A DNA stretch of 52,473 bases from Clostridia bacterium (GTDB lineage: Bacteria > Bacillota > Clostridia > Christensenellales > CAG-314): positions 1 through 52,473 of the forward strand of contig CAAGHL010000050.1 of assembly GCA_900769665.1 (NCBI GenBank), written 5' to 3'. Positions 1-7,943 of the stretch are shown here, piece by piece. Positions within the stretch are counted from its first letter, which is position 1, and every line of letters begins with the position of its first letter. Below the pieces are notes generated by a model that worked only from the letters and a program-made list of their open reading frames with translations, did no database searches and was not told the origin of the DNA. The translations under genes and the position numbers were made by a program.

Positions 1-477
1 CGAGCGAAGCGAAGAGCCTGCCACTTCGATACGCTTCCGAAACCTCAACAAGCTACATTACAGAAGCTAACCCAAGTGGTCCTCAGCCGAGCGAAGCGAA
101 GAGCCTGCCACTTCGAAACGCTTCCAAAACCTCAACAAGCTACATTACAGGAGCTAACCCAAGTGGTCCTCAGCCGAGCGAAGCGAAGAGCCTGCCACTT
201 CGATACGCTTCCAAAACCTCAACAAGCTACATTACAGAAGCTAACCTAAGTGGTCCTCAGCCGAGCGAAGCGAAGAGCCTGCCACTTCGATACGCTTCCG
301 AAACCTCAACAAGCTACATTACAGGAGCTAACCTAAGTGGTCCTCAGCCGAGCGAAGCGAACGCCGACCACTTCGAAACGCTTCCGAAACCTCAACAAGC
401 TACATTACAGAAGCTAACCTAAGTGGTCCTCAGCCGAGCGAAGCGAACGCCGACCACTTCGATACGCTTCCGAAACC
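1..477. repeat. Tandem array of ~87-bp units, 5.5 copies
   Basis: Units begin at 1, 88, 175, 262, 349 and 435, with spacings of 87, 87, 87, 87 and 86; the last is partial and ends near 477. The one-base shorter fifth unit reads GCGAACGCCGACC where units 1-4 read GCGAAGAGCCTGCC. Each unit contains, on the minus strand, a copy of the first ~18 bases of the downstream tRNA-Ser gene (GGAAGCGTATCGAAGTGG), and on the plus strand a degraded copy of the same segment (GAAGCTAACCTAAGTGGTC), so a unit is an imperfect palindrome built on the tRNA 5' end. The window starts inside the array, so its true length is unknown. No credible ORF lies here. Confidence 0.93.
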
Positions 478-502
478 AACTAAATACTTACATAAATTAC
501 AT

Positions 503-593
503 GGAAGCGTATCGAAGTGGTCATAACGGCCCGCACTCGAAATGCGGTTACCGCGCAAGCGGTACAAGGGTTCGAATCCCTTCGCTTCCGCCA
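503..593 (+). tRNA. tRNA-Ser (anticodon CGA), CCA encoded
   Basis: Acceptor stem GGAAGCG (503-509) pairs with CGCTTCC (583-589), followed by discriminator G and an encoded CCA (591-593). The anticodon stem CCGCA/TGCGG (531-535, 543-547) encloses loop CTCGAAA, giving anticodon CGA at 538-540, which reads UCG. A long variable arm (ACCGCGCAAGCGGT) and T arm AGGG-TTCGAAT-CCCT complete a class II serine tRNA. The upstream tandem repeats carry copies of its first bases. Confidence 0.96.
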
Positions 594-610
594 ACGTCGG
601 CTCGGCTTGG

Positions 611-656
611 AGTCGCACAAGAAAAGGTTTGACAAAAATAGTCAAGCCTTTTTCTT
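611..656 (+). terminator. Terminator of tRNA-Ser; left copy of a direct repeat
   Basis: Arms AAGAAAAGGTTTGAC (619-633) and GTCAAGCCTTTTTCTT (641-656) form a hairpin running into T residues. From AGTCGCACAAGAAAAGG at 611 onward, about 35 bases match 2484-2518 with a single mismatch. Confidence 0.8.
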
Positions 657-903
657 ATGTTCCCAATTCATTCTCAGCATACTCTGCACCATCAAACAAA
701 ATAAAGTATAGCAATGCTCCCTAGAATAACCGCCACAATACTCAACCTTTAACTATAACCTACGTATTTATTGAATACTTCATAATTTCTATCTTTCATT
801 AAATTTACCAAGCAAAAACTTATAAGACAGAATACTAGACATTGAATTATTCGCACATAGCTTACATTGACAAATCAAGTACAAAGAAAAAATTAAAAAA
901 TTC

Positions 904-932
904 TTGAATTATTTACAATAGTGTGTTATAAT
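904..932 (+). promoter_or_regulatory. Sigma-A promoter for the structured RNA
   Basis: -35 TTGAAT (904-909), 17-base spacer, -10 TATAAT (927-932). The expected start at about 939-940 coincides with the first base of the closing stem of the RNA described next. Confidence 0.75.
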
Positions 933-939
933 AAAATAG

Positions 940-1083
940 CTAAACAAACCGAATATTAAGATGGGTAGTTTTCTATAGGGATAACTATACCTTTTTCGTC
1001 TTTACTTTTTTGAATTTGATAAAAAAGCAAATTCCACTTAGTAAAGACTGGATTTCTATCCCGTTTTAATAAGGTTTGTTTAG
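940..1083 (+). ncRNA. Candidate rod-like structured RNA or leader, ~144 nt
   Basis: The closing stem CTAAACAAACC (940-950) pairs perfectly with GGTTTGTTTAG (1073-1083). Inside it TATTAA (954-959) pairs with TTAATA (1066-1071), GTCTTTAC (998-1005) with GTAAAGAC (1041-1048), and GAATTTG (1012-1018) with CAAATTC (1028-1034). A large internal loop between these stems holds a small hairpin TATAG/CTATA (974-989). A good promoter begins transcription at the closing stem and an intrinsic terminator follows at 1108. The shape recalls 6S RNA or a riboswitch leader, but I recognise no known family sequence. Confidence 0.45.
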
Positions 1084-1107
1084 CGACGACGGAGTTTGCG
1101 TTTTTTG

Positions 1108-1138
1108 TGCGCTGACTTCGGTCGGCGCATTTTTTATT
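1108..1138 (+). terminator. Intrinsic terminator between structured RNA and LRR gene
   Basis: TGCGCTGAC (1108-1116), loop TTCG, GTCGGCGCA (1121-1129), then a T-rich run. It would end the RNA or act as a conditional terminator in the leader of the lipoprotein gene 85 bases downstream. Confidence 0.8.
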
Positions 1139-1222
1139 TTTAAGAGGGGGAGGATGTGCAATGAAATTCACATAAAGGAATTGTATTCATACAACAAAAA
1201 AACAAAAAGAAGGAGATAACTT

Positions 1223-2245
1223 ATGAAATTTGTTAAAACGCTATTATGCCTAACATTGGCAATTCTTTCAATTAGTTTTATTGGATGTAAATCCGACGCC
1301 ACAACCACATTTTATAGTAAAAATTTAGCATATGAATTAAACTCCGGAGGAGAGTTTTACAGCGTAACAGGGATTGGTGCTTGCGTGGATAAGGAGATTA
1401 TCATTCCATCAATACTAGATGATATACCAGTCAAAATCATATCGGACGAAGCATTTAAGGGATGTAATTTTATAACCAAAGTTACTATTCCTGATTCGAT
1501 AACAAAAATAGGCGACAAAGCATTTGCCGAGTGTAAAGAACTATCTGAAGTACAGCTACCTTCAAACTTAATGACGATACCGACATCTTGCTTTGAAATG
1601 TGCAGTAATCTTGAAAAAATTAATCTGCCCCAAACTTTGACAGAAATTAATGACTCTGCATTTACCAAATGCTCATTAAAACACTTAGTCATACCGAATA
1701 GCGTCAAAGAGTTAGGATCCAATGTATTTGCTTATTGTTCTAAGTTGGAAGATGTAAGCTTATCAGAAAATCTCACCATAATTAACGACTTTTTATTCAT
1801 CGGTTGCAATAGTTTAAGAGAAGTAACACTTCCTTCAAACATAAAGTCGATTGGGAAACAAGCTTTTTCGAGTTGTAGCTCCTTAAAAAGAATTTCAATG
1901 TCAAACAACATAAGAACACTTGGCAACTCCGCATTTTCAAATTGTGAAAATTTAGAAAGTATAAAGATACCAGACAGCATTACCGATATACCAGCCAACG
2001 CCTTCTATTCTTGCAAAAATCTAAAGGATGTCGAAATGTCTCAAAGCCTTTTCTACATCGGAGATTATGCATTCTACGAATGCGATAAGTTGGAAAATGT
2101 AAAATTCAAGAATACAAACAATTGGTTTTACGTTACTCAATCCAGCTATTTTTCCATAAAAAGCGAAGGACTATCAGACTCAAAAACTGCCGCAAGTGTC
2201 ATAAAAGAATGCTCGACAGGAGCATGGATTCGCAAAACAACATAG
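1223..2245 (+). CDS. BspA-type leucine-rich repeat lipoprotein
   Basis: A 340-residue exported lipoprotein. Residues 1-22 form a signal peptide ending in a lipobox (SFIGC), so Cys22 would be lipidated and the protein anchored outside the membrane. Residues ~60-310 are about ten LRR_5/BspA-type repeats of ~23 residues with the IP-x-S/N-I-x-x-I-G-x-x-A-F-x-x-C pattern (for example IPDSITKIGDKAFAEC). This family is used for surface binding and host or polymer contact in gut bacteria; the ligand here cannot be told. The start is set by AGAAGGAGAT eight bases upstream. The gene is clearly more AT-rich than later genes and sits between two copies of the tRNA terminator sequence, which suggests acquisition. 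Confidence 0.88.
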   Translation: MKFVKTLLCLTLAILSISFIGCKSDATTTFYSKNLAYELNSGGEFYSVTGIGACVDKEIIIPSILDDIPVKIISDEAFKGCNFITKVTIPDSITKIGDKAFAECKELSEVQLPSNLMTIPTSCFEMCSNLEKINLPQTLTEINDSAFTKCSLKHLVIPNSVKELGSNVFAYCSKLEDVSLSENLTIINDFLFIGCNSLREVTLPSNIKSIGKQAFSSCSSLKRISMSNNIRTLGNSAFSNCENLESIKIPDSITDIPANAFYSCKNLKDVEMSQSLFYIGDYAFYECDKLENVKFKNTNNWFYVTQSSYFSIKSEGLSDSKTAASVIKECSTGAWIRKTT

Positions 2246-2353
2246 GCTCTATTTTTCAAGGTCTTCCAACACCACAATAGGCAATACTTGTACAACAAAA
2301 CTAAAAGCTGTGATATTTGCATCCGCAGTACCTTCAATCATTATAAATACGTT

Positions 2354-2390
2354 GAGACTGTTGCTTGAATGCGACAGTCTCCTTTCTTTT
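2354..2390 (+). terminator. Terminator after the LRR lipoprotein
   Basis: GAGACTGTTGC (2354-2364) and GCGACAGTCTC (2371-2381) form an 11-pair stem with one G-U and a six-base loop, followed by CTTTCTTTT. Confidence 0.85.
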
Positions 2391-2483
2391 ATAAATTTAT
2401 TTACTCATACTAACACCTAGAAAAGTCAAAGAAAACTATTCTGCTTATTTTTTGTATCACTCCACCAATATCTACTTTGATGT

Positions 2484-2531
2484 AAGTCGCACAAGAAAAG
2501 GTTTGACAAAATTAGTCAAACCTTTTCTTGT
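2484..2531 (+). repeat. Right copy of tRNA terminator-like direct repeat
   Basis: AGTCGCACAAGAAAAGG and the following bases repeat 611-645 with one mismatch in about 35. The site is also a perfect 17-pair inverted repeat (2491-2507 with 2515-2531), so it can act as a terminator. No tRNA or other RNA precedes it. Together the two copies bound a ~1.87 kb segment. Confidence 0.85.
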
Positions 2532-2582
2532 TAAATTACTTTGCAAATATAGCTACATCAATAAGATTTTTTCAAGAAGTAG

Positions 2583-2611
2583 TTGAAAAAGATTAGATAT
2601 TATGCTATAAT
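2583..2611 (+). promoter_or_regulatory. Sigma-A promoter of the cREC gene
   Basis: -35 TTGAAA (2583-2588), 17-base spacer, -10 TATAAT (2606-2611), 35 bases before the start codon at 2646. Confidence 0.8.
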
Positions 2612-2645
2612 TTTGACGGAAACGTAAGGTACAACAAAACCGATT

Positions 2646-2963
2646 ATGAAAATTTGGCTTGATGATGTGCGCATGGCGCCTGACGGGTATGTTTGGTGCA
2701 AAAGCGTAAACCAATGTAAAAACTTGATACTTGATGCCGAAGCTGTTGGCGAAACTATCGAAATACTGGACTGCGACCACGACCTAGGCGAGTACTTCCC
2801 CGACGGCGGCGACGGCATATCTCTCATCGATTGGCTAATCGAGCGCAACACCCTCTACCCGATTGTACTACACACCGCTAACCCTGTAGGGCGTGCCAAC
2901 ATGCAACGCACAATCGACGCTTACTACAGGCGCAAAGCAATGAAACAATCGTCCGAAGTTTAG
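2646..2963 (+). CDS. Cyclic-phosphate processing receiver-like (cREC) protein
   Basis: A 105-residue cytoplasmic protein with the receiver-like fold called cREC. It begins MKIWLDDVRMAPDGYVWCK and carries the family landmarks: early acidic LDDVR, central DCDHDLGEYF, and the late HTANPVGRANM block near residues 75-86. Comparative genomics has linked cREC domains to cyclic phosphate or phosphoester processing; the reaction of this single-domain form is not established. The gene has its own promoter and a bidirectional terminator, so it looks monocistronic. The Shine-Dalgarno is weak (AAGGTA about 12 bases upstream); no other in-frame start fits the family N-terminus. Confidence 0.8.
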   Translation: MKIWLDDVRMAPDGYVWCKSVNQCKNLILDAEAVGETIEILDCDHDLGEYFPDGGDGISLIDWLIERNTLYPIVLHTANPVGRANMQRTIDAYYRRKAMKQSSEV

Positions 2964-3048
2964 GCGCAATTAGCCATAACTACTTAACTTTGAAATCAAT
3001 ATCACAACCGATTGGACACAAAAACACAACCAATATGTAACGAAAAAT

Positions 3049-3090
3049 AAGGAACGTATGCAAAATTTGCTTACGTTCCTTGTTGTTTTT
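3049..3090. terminator. Bidirectional terminator
   Basis: AAGGAACGTA (3049-3058) pairs with TACGTTCCTT (3072-3081); T-rich on the plus side (GTTGTTTTT) and, read on minus, followed by ATTTTTCG. It serves both the cREC gene and the convergent minus-strand gene. Confidence 0.8.
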
Positions 3091-3109
3091 CACATTCTTA
3101 TTACAACAA

Positions 3110-3547
3110 TCAACCTATGCCTCTGACAGCCAAAAATCCAATAACAAAGCCCACTACCGCCGCAACGATAAGGATGATTATGCCTGTCTTTTTGTTCTTT
3201 TTTCGAGCTTCCAATGCTTGCGGATGATCGTTGTTGTCAAACAAAAACGCATTGCCTGCCGCAGGATTGAACGCACACTTGCCGCTGAGCTCCACGTCTT
3301 CCGTGCCTTCGGGCAGGTGGTAACAATCGTTGCAATACTCCTTGCTCATTTGGTCGGCAATCACGTACACTTTGGTTGCGTCTTCGGTGATTTCAAACAT
3401 TGCAGTTTCCCCGTTTTTCAGCGTGCCGAGCATTGTGCAGGTATCGTCTCCGATAGTTGTCGTTCCTGCCGGGTCTTGTATGTACACCTTATTTTTGCAC
3501 ACACAGCCCACAAAGCTTTTCTTTCTTGTAATTGTCAGTTTTCTCAT
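3110..3547 (-). CDS. Small C-terminally anchored protein of unknown function
   Basis: 145 residues beginning MRKLTITRKKSFVGC. The first ~110 residues look like a compact beta-rich soluble domain with several Cys (a CNDC pair lies mid-protein) and an NAFLFDN block. A lysine patch (EARKKNKK) leads into one C-terminal membrane helix of ~23 residues ending in RGIG, so it is probably a tail-anchored protein facing the cytoplasm. The start at 3547 is chosen because GGAGAAG sits just upstream; the reading frame stays open a further 37 codons without a ribosome site. I recognise the type from gut Clostridia but know no function. Confidence 0.75.
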   Translation of the reverse strand: MRKLTITRKKSFVGCVCKNKVYIQDPAGTTTIGDDTCTMLGTLKNGETAMFEITEDATKVYVIADQMSKEYCNDCYHLPEGTEDVELSGKCAFNPAAGNAFLFDNNDHPQALEARKKNKKTGIIILIVAAVVGFVIGFLAVRGIG

Positions 3548-3718
3548 TTTTCTTCTCCATTTTACGATAGCAACAGTTTTACAAACGTGCACTAATAATA
3601 CGACATTTGCACCACGATTATACCATACACTCCACCCAATGTACATACCTATTGCCAAAAACGTTTCAAAAATTTTAACAATACTCCGTCAATACGACAA
3701 AAACATAACCTCGATAAA

Positions 3719-3754
3719 TCAAGGACTACCTCACAACGGAGATAGTCCTTGGTT
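3719..3754. terminator. Inverted repeat, weak terminator
   Basis: CAAGGACTA (3719-3727) and TAGTCCTTG (3746-3754). The T-rich side is on plus (GTTTATTATTATAT), whereas the flanking genes are both on minus, so its role as terminator of the hydrolase gene is uncertain. Confidence 0.45.
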
Positions 3755-3828
3755 TATTATTATATTAGCTTATTTTACGCTTTCAGCGACGTTTTTTGCA
3801 ACATCGACAGCAAGCGTCTACCCCACTA

Positions 3829-6216
3829 TCAATACATCGGGATGTAAGATACCGACGCGGAAACGGTCATCATGACGAAAATCAAGCAGTTTGTTATCGC
3901 ACCCGTCCACACGTTTCCCGTTGCCTTGTAAAACAGTCTGTTGAATATCGGCAAGATAAACATCATCACCACCAAACCGAACACCATGTTGACAAACAGC
4001 CACACTTCGTTGTTGTTGCCCCAATAGCCGTAATACGACGTGCCGGTAGCAAAGTAGCAAACGTAGTTGATGAGCAAAATAAACGCCAAACCGACGCTAT
4101 TTGCCAATGCCGAAACAAGGTACACTTTCCACTCGCTCCAACCCTCATTGCCAATACTGCAATTGACGCGGATGGAATTGGAAATGTAAAATACGAATAT
4201 CACGGGAGCGTACTCCAACATCGTGACAAACATACGTGCGTTTAGCGGTGCCGCCGAAATCAGCATAAAGCGGAAATCTTGGTGGAAGCACCAATAGGAA
4301 ACTTGGTCAAGCAAGTAGAACGCTCCAAACAAAATCAACGGTAACAACAAGGTTTTGAGGGTGTTAAACAACACTCCTTTCCATCCGTTTCCGCGTATTT
4401 TGATTGCGGCGAACTTGCTCCAATCGTAGTTTGGAGCAATACCCTTAGCTTTGTACATGACGTACTCGTACAGGTTTTCCAATGCCGTAACAGCAAAGAA
4501 AATAACCAAGCCGATTGCACCGTTAATCAACGCCCACAACAAAATTGCGTTGACCATGCGCGCGGGAAAAACAAAGGTAAATACGCTTGCAAGGTTGCTT
4601 GTGGGGAACACTTCGATAGACAAGTTGGCAAGAGGTATGTAGTCTAAGCAAGCAATGACCGCCGTCAAAATCATGGTCGTCCAGAATATGATTTTATGCG
4701 CAATCGTTTGCCGTTGCGGTGCCATTGTCGACAGCCCTACTTCGCCCACTTCGGATGAAGTTTCGCCTGCGGCAGAACCCTCCTTCAACGTTGCAAAAAA
4801 CGGCGTATTCATCAGCACCATGCACAGCGCAATTACAAAGGTAAACGCGGCGGCAAGTGCCAAACCGTTGCAAAACTCCTTGCCGAACCAAACTTGTTGC
4901 ATGCCCTCGATGTTGGAATTCATCTGCAAAGCAAGGTTGAAGAAGTCGATTGTATTGGCAATACTGATTTGGTCGTACATTTCAAAGCAGTGATTGGTTT
5001 TTTCGCGGTGAACGACACGATAGGTACCGTCCGCCATATTGCCGTAATCGTGGTCCACCACCACTTGGTCATACACCGTCGTCGAACCGTTGACTTCGTT
5101 AATAAAACGCTTGGCGATCACTTCGTAAGCCGTCGTATCCGTTTGATAGCGGAACGCGCCCTCGTCGTAGTAGGCGTAGGACATTGCCGCATTACATTTG
5201 AGCTTGGCAAATTTGTTGGCGGCGGACGTCTTGATGTAGCCGGAATTGTACACCGCTTTGATTACGCTTGTTTGGTAGCTGTCACCCGCCATATCCGCGG
5301 CAAGAGTAATCACGTTTCCTCCACCTGCAGAGTGACCGATTGCGCCCATGCGATTTTTGTCGCAAAATTTGAAATCGTCGGTGTTGTTGTACACATACTG
5401 AACAAGGTATTCTATGCCGTTTGCACCGCTTGTAGAGTTTGCCGTAGTGCCGCCTTGTCCGCCCGGATCGCTACAAAATACGACTGCTCCGCGACGGGAA
5501 AGTTCCATGCAGTACTGCGCCATAGTTGCCTTTGTGCGAGTAAACCCCGGCAAAACAAACACAACGGGTGCAGGATTTTCCGCGGTGGCTGTGTTTGGCA
5601 CGTACATAGTAACGGAGTAACTACCAACGTGCGTTTTACCGTCGGCGTCCGTTTCCTCACCGATTACGTATTTCTTGCCGTTGATTTTGCCTTCGTTGTA
5701 TTTCAACGTCATTTCTCGCGTGAGCGTGAAATCGGTAATCTTGACGGAAAAACCCGATGTTTCGAAGCATGCACCGACAAAACCGCACACGATGATTACC
5801 GCAAGCGCAACGCAAGCCACCGTAAAGCACGGTTTGCGCCAAAAACTTTTGGGTTTGCTTTGCTCGGTGGGTTGCTCCGCCTCTTTTGTTGCAGGGGCGG
5901 CAGGCTCGTCGTCGGAAGTCTTGTTGTAGAAGTACACCACGGCACCCAGCACAAACGATACGGGCGACAAAATGCTGACAATCCAAGCGACAAGAAACTT
6001 TGTTTGAGCTTTTTTGTCGTATTGTCCGCCTGCCATATCGTCACGCACGGACATAATAATAAATCCGTCGTACAGCGTAACCAACGCAAATACCAAAAAC
6101 ATCCAATAAAGGTTGTTTGACAGCGCAAAGAAACACGCGGTCGCAACAAACCACAGTGCGGCAAACACGTAATTTAGTATTGCCGCCGCTTTGAGTAGTT
6201 TAAGACGTGTAGACAT
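3829..6216 (-). CDS. Polytopic membrane protein with extracytoplasmic alpha/beta hydrolase domain
   Basis: 795 residues. Three N-terminal membrane helices (to ~residue 95), a Pro/Glu-rich loop, a fourth helix (~135-155), then an alpha/beta hydrolase domain (~160-455) of the dienelactone-hydrolase type with nucleophile elbow GHSAGG (Ser near 296) and a late NHCFEMYD segment that should supply the catalytic His. About eight further helices follow to the C-terminus. It is probably an esterase or peptidase-like enzyme on the outer face of the membrane; the substrate is unknown. The start overlaps the stop of the lipoprotein gene as TAATG, so the two are translationally coupled and likely act together. 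Catalytic type fairly sure, role not. Confidence 0.8.
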   Translation of the reverse strand: MSTRLKLLKAAAILNYVFAALWFVATACFFALSNNLYWMFLVFALVTLYDGFIIMSVRDDMAGGQYDKKAQTKFLVAWIVSILSPVSFVLGAVVYFYNKTSDDEPAAPATKEAEQPTEQSKPKSFWRKPCFTVACVALAVIIVCGFVGACFETSGFSVKITDFTLTREMTLKYNEGKINGKKYVIGEETDADGKTHVGSYSVTMYVPNTATAENPAPVVFVLPGFTRTKATMAQYCMELSRRGAVVFCSDPGGQGGTTANSTSGANGIEYLVQYVYNNTDDFKFCDKNRMGAIGHSAGGGNVITLAADMAGDSYQTSVIKAVYNSGYIKTSAANKFAKLKCNAAMSYAYYDEGAFRYQTDTTAYEVIAKRFINEVNGSTTVYDQVVVDHDYGNMADGTYRVVHREKTNHCFEMYDQISIANTIDFFNLALQMNSNIEGMQQVWFGKEFCNGLALAAAFTFVIALCMVLMNTPFFATLKEGSAAGETSSEVGEVGLSTMAPQRQTIAHKIIFWTTMILTAVIACLDYIPLANLSIEVFPTSNLASVFTFVFPARMVNAILLWALINGAIGLVIFFAVTALENLYEYVMYKAKGIAPNYDWSKFAAIKIRGNGWKGVLFNTLKTLLLPLILFGAFYLLDQVSYWCFHQDFRFMLISAAPLNARMFVTMLEYAPVIFVFYISNSIRVNCSIGNEGWSEWKVYLVSALANSVGLAFILLINYVCYFATGTSYYGYWGNNNEVWLFVNMVFGLVVMMFILPIFNRLFYKATGNVWTGAITNCLIFVMMTVSASVSYIPMY

Positions 6217-7943
6217 TACTTGCTCCCTCCTTCGGCATTATCGGCAACGTCGTAGTCCTTTGTTGCGCCGTCCGTTCCGCCGTATGTCGTTAGTATCCAA
6301 TTATAAACCAGTTTTGCAAGTTCGTCGTCGGCGATTCTTGCCGCGTAGCGAGCCTTCGAAGAACCTGCAAGAGTGATATTGCCGTAGTTTTGTAGGAAGT
6401 CCGTCCCGGCAGTCAATCCACCTGTACCGACAATATTAGTCGTTGAAGCCCAACCGACCATAATGTCAACGTCGCCTGCGGCTTTTATTGCGGCACAAGA
6501 TTCGCCGACTTTACCGTCATAGGCGCGCACGACAATGTCAATCTTTGTCAAATCTTTGCCTTGCGAAGTAAGATGGGCTTTAAGCGCAGTTACAAAATCG
6601 TCCATTATAGCTTGGGTAAGTCCCGACTTTGTATTGTTGTACCAAGCGACGACGATGGTTTCGCTGGTTGGTTCGGGGTTGGGCGTAGGCGTAGGATTTG
6701 TCGTAGGATAGTCCTTGCCGGAGATAAACTTGTACAAAATCGTTGCCAGTTGACGAGGATTGTCCTTGTTGAGTACGGCAATGTATCTTTTTGCCGACAT
6801 ATACGGAGAAGCCGCAACTTGCAATTTTTCAAGGTTGGTCAAGCCTCCCTTACTCTCCACGTTAGCACCACACGCAAGCACGAAGTCAACATCTCCTGCC
6901 TTAGTTACCGCCGCACCGAGGTTGGCTACGCTTGCAACGTCCGTTTCAATGCGGTACTCGATTTGCAACTTAGTCGTATCAACACCTGCTTTTTTAAGGT
7001 ATTCGGCAAAGTCGGCTTCCAGCTTTGCAACTTGGTCCGTCGTAATCCACTCGTTTTTGCTGTTGTTCCAAACGCTGACAACCAACTTGTAATCGGTAAG
7101 GGTTATCTTGTCAGGATTAGGATCGGGCGTGGGTGTCGGATCGGGATCGGGCGTAGGATCGGGAGTATCTGCCACATCGTAATCCTTTGTTGCACCATCT
7201 CCGCCGTAGGTTGTCAAAATCCATTGATAAACGGTATTGACAAGGTCGGAGTCGTACAGCTTTGCCGAGTAACGAGCCTTAGGCGCACCGCTAAGCGTAA
7301 TGTTGCCGTAGTTTTGCAGAAAATCTTTCCCTGCTATCAATCCGCCTGTACCTTCTATGTTGCTACGTGCCGCCCAACCGACCATGATGTCGATGTCGGC
7401 ATCCGCCTTGATGTTACCGCAAGAAGTGCCTACATTGCCGTCGTATGCGCGCACCACAATGTCCATTTCGTCCACATTGTAGCCCTTACCTTGTAGGAAA
7501 TCTTTTAGTGCCGTTGTGAAGTTGTCCATTATGCTTTGGTTAAGTCCGGAAGTAGCTTCCTTGTTGTACCACGCAATCGCCACGTCATGACGTGGAATTT
7601 GACCGAAAACGGCATACAAAGTTACGTTGCCGTCTTTTGCGAAATCTTTGATTTCGGCGTAGCGCAACAGCGTTTTGTTTTTGGAAAGCAATGCTTCGTT
7701 AATGTCCATACTTTCCCAATCGGAATGTGCCGACCAACCCAAGAAGCTTTTGCCCGAGGGTGCGGCAGGCTCGTCGACAACGGCGTTGTTGAAGGAATTG
7801 ACGGTATACGTACCGACAATTTCACCGTTTACGTTGAGTGAAACTTGTATGTCCTTTTCCAAGCCTTCCAATGCGGAACAAGCCGACAGGACAACCGAAC
7901 ACATAAGCACGACAAGTAATGTCGCCATTAAACGTTTTTTCAT
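6216..7943 (-). CDS. Lipoprotein with InlB-type repeat and three related binding-like domains
   Basis: 575 residues. Signal peptide with lipobox VLSAC (Cys22), a beta-grasp InlB/Listeria-Bacteroides-like segment (~35-112, GKSFLGWSAHSDW...LYAVF), then three domains of ~130 residues joined by Pro-Thr-Asp linkers. Domains one (~115-255) and three (~430-565) are near-duplicates (both carry IDIVVRAYDG or VDEMDIVVRAYDG, then DIMVGWA, FLQNYGNITL and WILTTYGG); domain two (~285-410) is diverged. The layout resembles half of a periplasmic solute-binding protein, but no transporter is next to it. It is co-translated with the membrane hydrolase, so it may present substrate to that enzyme. AGGAGT seven bases upstream sets the start. 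Confidence 0.8.
   Translation of the reverse strand: MKKRLMATLLVVLMCSVVLSACSALEGLEKDIQVSLNVNGEIVGTYTVNSFNNAVVDEPAAPSGKSFLGWSAHSDWESMDINEALLSKNKTLLRYAEIKDFAKDGNVTLYAVFGQIPRHDVAIAWYNKEATSGLNQSIMDNFTTALKDFLQGKGYNVDEMDIVVRAYDGNVGTSCGNIKADADIDIMVGWAARSNIEGTGGLIAGKDFLQNYGNITLSGAPKARYSAKLYDSDLVNTVYQWILTTYGGDGATKDYDVADTPDPTPDPDPTPTPDPNPDKITLTDYKLVVSVWNNSKNEWITTDQVAKLEADFAEYLKKAGVDTTKLQIEYRIETDVASVANLGAAVTKAGDVDFVLACGANVESKGGLTNLEKLQVAASPYMSAKRYIAVLNKDNPRQLATILYKFISGKDYPTTNPTPTPNPEPTSETIVVAWYNNTKSGLTQAIMDDFVTALKAHLTSQGKDLTKIDIVVRAYDGKVGESCAAIKAAGDVDIMVGWASTTNIVGTGGLTAGTDFLQNYGNITLAGSSKARYAARIADDELAKLVYNWILTTYGGTDGATKDYDVADNAEGGSK

Noticed and set aside
1..477. CRISPR array
   Set aside because: The whole unit repeats with no variable spacers, and units are palindromes of tRNA sequence; no cas genes.
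4894..6120. 408-codon plus-strand open frame
   Set aside because: Antisense to the membrane hydrolase, no signal, no recognisable motif.
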